From an uncultured Lachnospiraceae bacterium (GTDB lineage: Bacteria; Bacillota; Clostridia; Lachnospirales; Lachnospiraceae): 64,000 bases of DNA. Shown one piece after another: positions 1 through 7,127 of the stretch (its first letter is position 1; each line of letters begins with the position of its first letter). The notes below the pieces were generated by a model. That model was not told the DNA's origin, made no database searches, and was given only the letters and a program-made list of their open reading frames with translations. The translations under genes were made by a program, and so were the position numbers. The stretch spans positions 1-64,000 of the forward strand of contig CAMJHQ010000002.1 in the NCBI GenBank assembly GCA_946405625.1. Direction: 5' to 3'.

Positions 1-257
1 TCGTTAAGCTTATCTGCAAGGAGCTCGGAAAGCCTGAAAGCCTTATCACATATGTTGCAGACCGTAAGGGTCACGATATGAGATACGCTATCGATCCAAC
101 AAAGATCCACAATGAACTCGGATGGCTTCCTGAAACAATGTTTGCTGACGGAATCAAGAAGACCATCAAGTGGTATCTTGATAACAAGGATTGGTGGGAG
201 CCGATCATTTCAGGCGAATATCAGAATTATTATGAGAAAATGTACGGCAACAGATAA
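1..257 (+). CDS. rmlB: dTDP-glucose 4,6-dehydratase, C-terminal part
   Basis: Only the last 84 codons are in the window; the reading frame begins at base 3 and stops with TAA at 255-257. The tail carries the pattern typical of RmlB C-termini: a Val-x-Asp-Arg-x-Gly-His-Asp stretch, then Arg-Tyr-Ala-Ile-Asp, a Leu-Gly-Trp motif and a Trp-Tyr-x-x-Asn near the end. RmlB is the cytoplasmic NAD-dependent SDR enzyme that makes dTDP-4-keto-6-deoxyglucose, the second step of dTDP-L-rhamnose synthesis. rfbC, the third step, follows 73 bases later on the same strand, which supports the call. The catalytic Tyr-x-x-x-Lys lies outside the window. Confidence 0.85.
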   Translation, partial: VKLICKELGKPESLITYVADRKGHDMRYAIDPTKIHNELGWLPETMFADGIKKTIKWYLDNKDWWEPIISGEYQNYYEKMYGNR

Positions 258-330
258 TTGCTCTGAATATCATAAATTCTGCGTAGCAGATTTATGCTGA
301 TTACACGAAATATTGAATAAGGAGATAATC

Positions 331-903
331 ATGGGTAAGATTCAAGTTGAAGAATGTGAAATAGAAGGACTTAAGGTAATTACACCTACAGTTTTCGGTG
401 ATGAAAGAGGCTACTTCATGGAAACCTATAATTTCAATGACATGAAGGAAGTCGGCATCGATATGAACTTTGTTCAGGATAATCAGTCAGCATCCAAGAA
501 GGGTGTTCTCAGAGGCCTGCATTTCCAGAAGGAGTTTCCACAGGATAAGCTCGTAAGAGTTGTCAACGGAACTGTATTTGATGTTGCAGTAGATCTGAGA
601 CCGGGTTCAAAGACCTTCGGAAAGTGGCACGGAGTTGTTCTTTCTGCAGAAAACAAGAAGCAGTATTTCATACCGAAGAACTTTGCACACGGCTTTATAG
701 TTCTTTCCGATTATGCTGAATTCACATATAAATGTACTGATTTTTATCATCCGAACGATGAGGGCGGACTTCTCTGGTCAGATCCTGACATCGGAATTGA
801 CTGGATAATGCCGGAAGGAATGACAGCAGACGACCTTACTATATCTGATAAGGATCATAAGTGGGGCGGAATAAAAGAATATATGAAGGAACGCGGATTA
901 TAA
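331..903 (+). CDS. rfbC: dTDP-4-dehydrorhamnose 3,5-epimerase
   Basis: The 190-aa product matches the usual RmlC length of about 180-190 aa. It is a cupin that epimerises C3 and C5 of dTDP-4-keto-6-deoxyglucose for rhamnose-containing cell-surface glycans. Visible motifs are Gly-x-x-Arg-Gly-x-Phe near residue 27, the catalytic-His segment GVLRGLHFQ (His about 64), FDVAVDLRPGS, and PxxFAHGF. I start at ATG 331 because an AAGGAG site sits just upstream; a TTG at 313 is in frame but that site would lie inside its coding sequence. It follows rmlB in an apparent operon and is closed by a terminator. Confidence 0.93.
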   Translation: MGKIQVEECEIEGLKVITPTVFGDERGYFMETYNFNDMKEVGIDMNFVQDNQSASKKGVLRGLHFQKEFPQDKLVRVVNGTVFDVAVDLRPGSKTFGKWHGVVLSAENKKQYFIPKNFAHGFIVLSDYAEFTYKCTDFYHPNDEGGLLWSDPDIGIDWIMPEGMTADDLTISDKDHKWGGIKEYMKERGL

Positions 904-928
904 GATTACGCTTCAAAAAAACTAACCC

Positions 929-967
929 AAAACGGCATCACGGAGTAATTTCCGGATGCCGTTTTTT
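929..967 (+). terminator. Rho-independent terminator after rfbC
   Basis: AACGGCATC at 931-939 pairs with GATGCCGTT at 955-963, followed by a T run. It ends the rhamnose operon about 30 bases after the rfbC stop. Confidence 0.85.
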
Positions 968-1025
968 CTATGAATTATAATATCTGAATCAGCCTGATAT
1001 ATTTACTGACCTATTAAATATCATA

Positions 1026-1520
1026 TTATAGCCATACTACTTCACTCAGTATCTGACGTACATTTTCTTCGTTTAAAACGCAAAGCTTTGCAAGGCTCTT
1101 CGCTCTTTCTTCATCATTCATCTGTGAGGTCTTCTCACTGCCTGCCCACTGCTCGAAATCTCTGTTGAGATTGTCTAGAGCTTTCATCTTTGCTTCTGTC
1201 TTCCAGATGAGTTCCTGCAGAAGTGCCTTCTTCTGTTCCACCAGCGCGGACATTTCTTCCTTACTACACTCACCCGACATGATAAGAGCAATCTCATTCA
1301 GGGTAAATCCCATATCCTGAAGTGCAAGCAGAGCCTCCACCTGCTGAAGCTGTCCGGCCGAGTAATATCTGTATCCTGTTTCTTTATCTATTTGAACCGG
1401 TTTTATAATATTTTTCTTTTCATAGACTCTCATGGCCTTTACGGATATTCCGGCCATTGCCGCAAGTTCGCCTATTTTCAATAATTGATAATCCGTATTA
1501 CCTTCCATTTTCATATCCAT
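1026..1520 (-). CDS. MerR-family transcriptional regulator
   Basis: The 164-aa protein opens with a MerR winged helix-turn-helix (about residues 14-82: a LKIGELAAMAGIS helix, Arg-x-Tyr, a Gly-Tyr-Arg-Tyr-Tyr wing) followed by a dimerisation coiled coil rich in Glu and Lys. There is no cysteine metal-binding loop, and the short C-terminal tail is not a GyrI-like drug-binding domain, so the signal sensed is unknown. It is the last gene of a minus-strand operon with three ABC transporter genes, whose promoter at 4318-4348 has exactly the architecture MerR proteins act on. Autoregulation of the exporter operon is the natural inference. The start is backed by a GAGG site. Confidence 0.88.
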   Translation of the reverse strand: MDMKMEGNTDYQLLKIGELAAMAGISVKAMRVYEKKNIIKPVQIDKETGYRYYSAGQLQQVEALLALQDMGFTLNEIALIMSGECSKEEMSALVEQKKALLQELIWKTEAKMKALDNLNRDFEQWAGSEKTSQMNDEERAKSLAKLCVLNEENVRQILSEVVWL

Positions 1521-1570
1521 AGCTTTTACCTCGTTCTGCCGCAGGGATAGACCCTATGGTAAATCATTGA

Positions 1571-2539
1571 TCACTTTATGTTGTCGTTCAGAATTTCATC
1601 CACTCTTACCACTCCCGTAAGATTAGTTTTCATATTATTTATGCCCGAATTGACACACATTACTCCCATCATCATATGACCGCGGTACTGCGTTATCTTC
1701 ATAAGCTCGGCAAAATCCTTTATCTTAGTTCCAATCATACTATTTCCGATAAGCAGAAGCAATATATAACCGGTCATTCCGGATGTGGCAGTTACCGCTG
1801 AAGATAGCGCTGTCCTTCTGTGTGCTTTCACATTTTCCCGCATTATCCTCTCACTTTCTTCCCTCATCTTATCAAGTACGATATCCTGTCCGTCAAATAC
1901 AGTGATTGCATCTCCCGCCTCAACTATAGGCGCTGTCCAGTTCGTGTACCTTGCGAAGGATTCCTGTGCATTCTTTCTGAATTTAGGAATATTTCGTACT
2001 ATCACGATACTGCTCAATATAAAGAAAGGTATCATCAGAAATATTGACACACCGAACAGTGTCGGATTCAGCATTATAAGTATCACCGATGAAAATACTA
2101 AATTGACTACCGCGATCATCGAGTGCATGAAGTTTATCGGTGCTGTCAGATAATCCGCCACTTTATCCACGTCGTTGTTAATTCTCGTGATCCAGTCACC
2201 TTCCGAATACTCTTCCATTTCCTGCTGAGTACGCGACAGCATTGATTCAAGCAGTTTCATTCTGAGACGTCTGTGCAGCATCATATCCGTCTTTACTGCC
2301 ACAGTCGCCCAGACACTTGCATTATAAGCAAAAAGCAGAAGCGTAAACATCAGGAATATCCAAAAAGTCCGTGAAAGATTATCTCCGTCTCTCTGATCCG
2401 TCAGACGGATAAAGCTCTCAAGCATATTTGCATTAAGCATGGAATTCAGAAAATCAAACGGCGATCTCAGGATCATTACTATGACAAATGTTTTCCATAG
2501 TCCGAGCTCTTTTAATATTCTTATAACTTTATGGTTCAT
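1571..2539 (-). CDS. ABC exporter membrane subunit, stand-alone TMD (second)
   Basis: The 322-aa product is an ABC type-1 exporter transmembrane domain with about six hydrophobic segments and the cytoplasmic-loop signature seen as EGDWITRINNDVDKV. It stops where the linker to a nucleotide-binding domain would begin (VDEILNDNIK), so it carries no ATPase. It lies 26 bases after the ATPase gene and before merR. It probably pairs with the 3291-4277 product and shares the single ATPase at 2566-3213. Substrate unknown; MerR control suggests a toxic compound or antibiotic. Confidence 0.82.
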   Translation of the reverse strand: MNHKVIRILKELGLWKTFVIVMILRSPFDFLNSMLNANMLESFIRLTDQRDGDNLSRTFWIFLMFTLLLFAYNASVWATVAVKTDMMLHRRLRMKLLESMLSRTQQEMEEYSEGDWITRINNDVDKVADYLTAPINFMHSMIAVVNLVFSSVILIMLNPTLFGVSIFLMIPFFILSSIVIVRNIPKFRKNAQESFARYTNWTAPIVEAGDAITVFDGQDIVLDKMREESERIMRENVKAHRRTALSSAVTATSGMTGYILLLLIGNSMIGTKIKDFAELMKITQYRGHMMMGVMCVNSGINNMKTNLTGVVRVDEILNDNIK

Positions 2540-2565
2540 ATATTATTCACCTATCCTCAATTCTC

Positions 2566-3213
2566 TTAATTATTGATCGATTCATCAGATAATCTGCCCG
2601 ACTGCATTGATAAAATGCGGTCGTATCCGGATAGATGCTCCGGTCTGTGCGTTACATGTATCACTGTTTTATCAGCCGCATAACGGTTTAAGGCCTCAAG
2701 AACGGACGATGCATTTTCACCGTCTAATGCAGAAGTTGGTTCATCTAACAGAAGAATTTCGGCATCCTTACATATAGCTCTTGCTATAGCTATACGCTGT
2801 GCCTGACCACCCGACAGTTCATCCGCACGGTCACCCAGATAAGTATCAAGTCCTTTGTCGAGCGTATCTATCCAGTTGCTGAGATTTGCCGCAGCAACAA
2901 CCTTTTCTATCCATGCAGAAGGATAATTATGTCCCATGGTTATATTCTCACGTATTGAAAGCGGAAGCAGCATAGGTGACTGCATTACCACCGAAACTTT
3001 CTTTATGATATTCGAAGGAAGGCTCTCCCCGGCAACTATCACGCTTCCTTCTGTCGGAGCATAGAGTCCCGCAATCAGCTTCAGAAGCGTACTCTTTCCA
3101 CATCCGCTCTCACCTACTATTCCGACCTTCTGTCCCTTTTCTACTCCTAAGGAAATATTCTCGAAAACCGTATGATCTTCGTATTTATATGTCACACTTT
3201 TTAACTCTATCAT
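2566..3213 (-). CDS. ABC transporter ATP-binding protein, stand-alone
   Basis: A complete nucleotide-binding domain of about 215 aa: Walker A GESGCGKST, Q-loop VMQSP, signature LSGGQAQRIA, Walker B ILLLDEPTSALD, and H-loop HVTHRPE. It is of the exporter type normally fused behind an ABC type-1 TMD, but here it is a separate gene between two TMD genes. An in-frame ATG at 3241-3243 would add ten residues. I prefer ATG 3213 because AGAGG sits five bases before it, while the longer start has no ribosome binding site. A simple frameshift of a TMD-NBD fusion is unlikely, since both TMD genes end cleanly at the same linker position. Confidence 0.9.
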   Translation of the reverse strand: MIELKSVTYKYEDHTVFENISLGVEKGQKVGIVGESGCGKSTLLKLIAGLYAPTEGSVIVAGESLPSNIIKKVSVVMQSPMLLPLSIRENITMGHNYPSAWIEKVVAAANLSNWIDTLDKGLDTYLGDRADELSGGQAQRIAIARAICKDAEILLLDEPTSALDGENASSVLEALNRYAADKTVIHVTHRPEHLSGYDRILSMQSGRLSDESINN

Positions 3214-3290
3214 TTCAACCTCTATATTATTAATCCGGTTCATTTATTTTGTCACATCTCTACAGACAGCCTCTAACTCCACATATAATT

Positions 3291-4277
3291 TCACTCAATT
3301 TCAATTCTCGACAGATTCGTTGTAAATACCTTAAAGCCCGCTATCCAGTTCGGAAGATTCATTATCGATTGAGTAAGGCTGTTTTGAAGATTAAGAAAAA
3401 GTATCAGCGTGCCCATAAGTATCTTTCCCTTAATGACCATATATCCTCCCGCCAGAAGAAGCAGCATAAGAGGAACCCTGGATAAGATTCCCGAAAGTGT
3501 ATTATATAGAGCCGAATACCTTCCAACCTTTGTCTGATACTTTGTCCAGCTGACCAGTCTTTCATCCATCGCCTTCTTACAGAGTTCTTCTCCCTCAAAG
3601 GTCTTAACCGCCGGAAATGCGTGGACTGCCGCATAGCCTGCCTTATTCATCTTCATTTTCTCATTCTGTGCTGCAGATACTATCTTAGAAAGGCTTCTGC
3701 TTGAGAAGCCGACATATATCAGAATGATCAAAGTCGGAATAAGCAGCACAAGCGTAAGAATCACATTTTGAATAAACATAAATACAGTTGCAAGGATTCC
3801 CATAAAGAGCATTCCCGTGATATCAAAGAAGGCATTTGTGAGATATCCGTCTGACTGTACAAGTTCATTCTGTACAACTGACATCACCGACGCCGTGTCG
3901 TACTGTTTTCCCCGCTCCGCAGCCGCCTTGTCATTTCCTTTTCCCCGATCCGTCACTGTGTCACACTCTATTCCCCGCTCCGTCAACCGGTGCAGCAGTT
4001 TAGATGCATAACCCATTCTCAGAGTATGTGCCATCTTCTCTGCGGTGATACGTCCCACATACTGATTCATAAATAGCGTTGCCACACTTATTATTATGAA
4101 ACCGGCGAGCAGAACCATAAATGCTATACTCACCGTCGCCCTCTCTTCAATCTTATTAACAAGCTCTCCGACATAATACATATAGATCATCTGCGTAAGA
4201 TTTGCGACAAGCGTCAGGACCACCGATATTATGACCCATTTTCTGTTTCTCTTTATCAATATACGAAGTACTGACAT
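3291..4277 (-). CDS. ABC exporter membrane subunit, stand-alone TMD (first)
   Basis: First gene of the MerR-controlled operon; 328 aa, ABC type-1 exporter transmembrane fold with about six membrane segments. An unusual charged insertion around residues 105-125 (Asp/Thr/Arg/Gly-rich, between TM2 and the first cytoplasmic loop) is not typical of the family. The protein ends at LSRIEIE, just before an ATPase domain would start, and the ATPase follows as its own gene. A GGAGGG site precedes the ATG. Expected to form a heterodimeric pore with the 1571-2539 product. Confidence 0.83.
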   Translation of the reverse strand: MSVLRILIKRNRKWVIISVVLTLVANLTQMIYMYYVGELVNKIEERATVSIAFMVLLAGFIIISVATLFMNQYVGRITAEKMAHTLRMGYASKLLHRLTERGIECDTVTDRGKGNDKAAAERGKQYDTASVMSVVQNELVQSDGYLTNAFFDITGMLFMGILATVFMFIQNVILTLVLLIPTLIILIYVGFSSRSLSKIVSAAQNEKMKMNKAGYAAVHAFPAVKTFEGEELCKKAMDERLVSWTKYQTKVGRYSALYNTLSGILSRVPLMLLLLAGGYMVIKGKILMGTLILFLNLQNSLTQSIMNLPNWIAGFKVFTTNLSRIEIE

Positions 4278-4317
4278 AAAAAACGTCCCTCCGGCAGTTT
4301 TACAGTTTCATATAAAT

Positions 4318-4348
4318 ACTGTAAACCCTGCCCCAAGGGACGAGTCAA
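4318..4348 (-). promoter_or_regulatory. MerR-type promoter with 19-bp spacer
   Basis: Reading the minus strand: -35 TTGACT (4348-4343), a 19-bp spacer, -10 TACAGT (4323-4318). The spacer holds an imperfect dyad (ACTCGTCCC / GGGCAGGGT). MerR activators untwist over-long 19-20 bp spacers, so this element fits control by the MerR encoded at the operon's end. It lies about 40 bases upstream of the first TMD gene. Confidence 0.85.
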
Positions 4349-4381
4349 TATCCATAACAGATTTCAGTTCAATTCATATGC

Positions 4382-5308
4382 TTAATATATTCCATCATAA
4401 GCTGATTGCTGCATATCATTCGCGACATTCTGATTTACCAGGGCATTTATGATAACCTTGATATCATCTATATCTGCCTGTATCTTTGCCAGCTCATTCT
4501 GATAATCAAGTTTCTTTAATACACTTGATGCATCGAAAGCATCATTTTTCGGTTCATTAAAAGCGAAGATAACTCTGTTATCCCATATATTTATGGCTAT
4601 ACTTTTATATCTGGCATTCAAACTCTGTATGCGCTCCATATACTGAGGCGTAAGGAGATAAAAAACATCATGTGCGTTTTCGGAATATACACTAAATTCT
4701 TTGTTAAATTCCACACTTTCAAGATCCACCTTATTCGGTTTATCTTTGCGTCTCACCGCTGAATAACGGAAGTTATTGCTGAACATTCTCAAATAGGATA
4801 CTTTCTTATCCGAAAGGTTAAATATGATCATCCTTCCTTTAAAAAATATAGTAGTTGATGAGTTTTCACCGTCCGATGTAGTATCCGCAACATATACATC
4901 CGACAATTCAAAGTTTATTCCGTTGTAGCTTGCCTTTATATAATCCTCGGAACTAAAGTCGCTTCCCATCTTAACAAGATTAAACTTCTTAACATCGTCT
5001 TTAGAAAAACCCCAATCAGGATTATAGAATACATTTTGAAAATTCTTTTCAAGTGCTCCCTTAACGAAAAGCTCTTTATAAAGCTTTTTACATTTGAGAT
5101 ACGACTTTAATCCCAAAATAACAGCAACTATCATGCACGCTATCGTAATAAACGGCATAAAAAAGCACGCTGCCGTAATAAACGGCAGAAAAAAGCACGC
5201 AAGTCCGATCACTCCGATTACAATGGCCAGGATTATCAGCCTTCTGTTGTTTTCATACTTACTTATAGCATCACTCATACTGCTATAAGTTACTCCTTCA
5301 TTATCCAT
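4382..5308 (-). CDS. DUF3137-like membrane protein
   Basis: The 308-aa product has two N-terminal membrane segments (about 27-70), a soluble domain with the pattern of DUF3137 proteins (FFKGRMIIFN, then FSVYSENAHDVFYLLTP and a conserved arginine-containing IQSLNARYKS), and a C-terminal coiled coil. The family has no established function. It is a single gene between the ABC operon promoter and the M23 peptidase terminator, so probably monocistronic. The membrane hairpin contains a recent in-frame 10-residue duplication. Family assignment is by pattern memory. Confidence 0.65.
   Translation of the reverse strand: MDNEGVTYSSMSDAISKYENNRRLIILAIVIGVIGLACFFLPFITAACFFMPFITIACMIVAVILGLKSYLKCKKLYKELFVKGALEKNFQNVFYNPDWGFSKDDVKKFNLVKMGSDFSSEDYIKASYNGINFELSDVYVADTTSDGENSSTTIFFKGRMIIFNLSDKKVSYLRMFSNNFRYSAVRRKDKPNKVDLESVEFNKEFSVYSENAHDVFYLLTPQYMERIQSLNARYKSIAINIWDNRVIFAFNEPKNDAFDASSVLKKLDYQNELAKIQADIDDIKVIINALVNQNVANDMQQSAYDGIY
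5135..5200. repeat. Tandem 30-bp duplication inside the DUF3137 gene
   Basis: Unit 1 is 5135-5164 and unit 2 is 5165-5194, with a partial third copy (GCACGC) at 5195-5200. The units differ at only a few positions. The period of 30 keeps frame and doubles a 10-residue membrane stretch of the form FFLPFITAAC / FFMPFITIAC. Confidence 0.85.
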
Positions 5309-5385
5309 TTTGTCCCCCTTTGATATATTTTTATAAACCTTTAACCCACCTGTAAGATTATAGCATAAATATACTTTTCAGACAT

Positions 5386-5417
5386 AAAAAAACGGGACAT
5401 CGATTTCTCAATGTCCC
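5386..5417 (-). terminator. Terminator of the M23 peptidase gene
   Basis: On the minus strand GGGACATTGAG/A pairs with TCGATGTCCC and runs into seven T. It starts about 10 bases after the peptidase stop codon. Confidence 0.85.
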
Positions 5418-5425
5418 AAATCATA

Positions 5426-6982
5426 CTATTGTCTGTAAAAGGTCATCGGATCTACAAGTTCACAGTCTACTATAATTCCATAATGAAGATGGGGACCTGT
5501 TGATCTACCCGTCGAACCTGAATAAGCTACAACCTGTCCGGCAGACACTGTATCCCCTACCTCACAATTGTACTTATTAAGATGGTAGAAGAATACCGTT
5601 CTGTTCGACCCAATATCAATCTTAACGCACCTTCCACCTGTATCAGCATCTCCTACATAAATCACCGTCCCCGATGCCGGAGCTCTTACAGGAGAGTTCA
5701 TCGGACAGGCTATATCTACACCACTATGGTCAGCTACAAACTCATTTGTAAAAGGATCAATTCTTCCACCAAAAGGAGATGTAATTTCCTGGCTGTCCAC
5801 CGGCCATAATAATGATCCGGAATTCTGCTGATTAAGATTATTATCAGAATTAAGCTGAAGCTTAATTCTGTAATTTCTCTCATCCTCAAGAAGCTTTTCG
5901 TCATTTTTTCTTTCAAGCTCCTCTATAGTTTCAAGAGCCGATCTTGCCTCCTTTATCTTTGAATTGTAGCTTTCAATCTGTTTTACCTTTTCATCACAAA
6001 CAAGTTCCATTGCTTCCTGCTCAGAAGCCTTGGCTTCGATGATCGCTTCGATATTCTCATCAAGAACATCCATCATCGCCTTCTTGTTTGCTATTTCTTT
6101 TCTTGTTTCGATGAGATCTGTAAAAAGCTTTTGATCATACTCATCTAGTGCTCTGATATACTCTAATTCATTATTTACAGAATTGAAATCCGTAGCATTT
6201 AAAATTGCATCCAGATATGTATATCGATTATTCTCATAATCCATTCTTATATGCTCTTTAAAAAGCTCATATTGCTCTGCTTCATCAGCTTCGGCAACCT
6301 TAAGCTGTTCCTCAAGATCTATCGAAGTATTAATAGCAATCTTACGCTTCTCATCAAGCTCATCAATTTCATCCTGATACTGGATTATAAGCTCATCCAT
6401 AACACGGAGCTTCTCGATTATATCATTCTGTGATTCCATCATACCATTGAGAAGCTGTTGAACCTGAGCCTTATCCTTTTTGAGTTCCTGAAGCTGCTGG
6501 TTAAGCTTTAATAAACCCTCCTGATTAAATACGGTTGTTCCGGTCGTGCCGATAGTGGTTCCTTTCGCTGCATCAGTATCCGATGCTTTCTCTTCTGAAT
6601 CAGATTCTTTCTTTTCATCAGATTTCTCTGTAACGGTTTCTTCAGTAGTATTCTGTTCCGATGTTTGTTCCGACGAAGCTTCTTCAGTAGATGTCTGTTC
6701 GGTTGATGACTGCTCGGTTGCCGGCTGTTCTTCAGATGACTCCGTCGGTTCTTCAGTCTGATTTTCCGTTGAACCATCTGTTACCGCTCCGGAATCAGAT
6801 GAATCATCATCTATAGCACGACCCGAATCATCAGAATCACTTCCTCCCGATCTTCCGGAATCAGATGCTTCTATCCTTTCGGAATTATATGCACTTTTTT
6901 CGGATTCTGCAGCATATGCCGTACTTCCGTTCATGATCAATGACGTAATAAGAACGACCGCTATGTATTTTCCTTTCTTCAA
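5426..6982 (-). CDS. Secreted coiled-coil M23 peptidase (EnvC/murein hydrolase type)
   Basis: 518 aa: signal peptide (1-24, ending Ala-Tyr-Ala-Ala), a Ser/Asp-then Thr/Glu-rich low-complexity linker (about 30-145), a long coiled coil (about 150-370), and a C-terminal M23 domain. The zinc ligands are visible as HSGVD and HLHYG, with the SPFGGRIDPF entry motif, so the domain looks catalytically intact. Such proteins cut peptidoglycan cross-links or peptide stems, often at division or separation; the coiled coil probably supplies autoinhibition or recruitment. Single gene with its own terminator. Substrate bond is not predictable from sequence alone. Confidence 0.9.
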   Translation of the reverse strand: MKKGKYIAVVLITSLIMNGSTAYAAESEKSAYNSERIEASDSGRSGGSDSDDSGRAIDDDSSDSGAVTDGSTENQTEEPTESSEEQPATEQSSTEQTSTEEASSEQTSEQNTTEETVTEKSDEKKESDSEEKASDTDAAKGTTIGTTGTTVFNQEGLLKLNQQLQELKKDKAQVQQLLNGMMESQNDIIEKLRVMDELIIQYQDEIDELDEKRKIAINTSIDLEEQLKVAEADEAEQYELFKEHIRMDYENNRYTYLDAILNATDFNSVNNELEYIRALDEYDQKLFTDLIETRKEIANKKAMMDVLDENIEAIIEAKASEQEAMELVCDEKVKQIESYNSKIKEARSALETIEELERKNDEKLLEDERNYRIKLQLNSDNNLNQQNSGSLLWPVDSQEITSPFGGRIDPFTNEFVADHSGVDIACPMNSPVRAPASGTVIYVGDADTGGRCVKIDIGSNRTVFFYHLNKYNCEVGDTVSAGQVVAYSGSTGRSTGPHLHYGIIVDCELVDPMTFYRQ

Positions 6983-7127
6983 TAACTCACCTCTGAAATC
7001 ATTTCAATCAAATTCATTCTATATATTGTTTCAAAATGTATATACCAAATTATATTTTTCTTGATTTTTGTTCATTATACAGTAGGGAGCTGTTAAAAAT
7101 CAAATTAAGATATTATGTAGTGAAATC

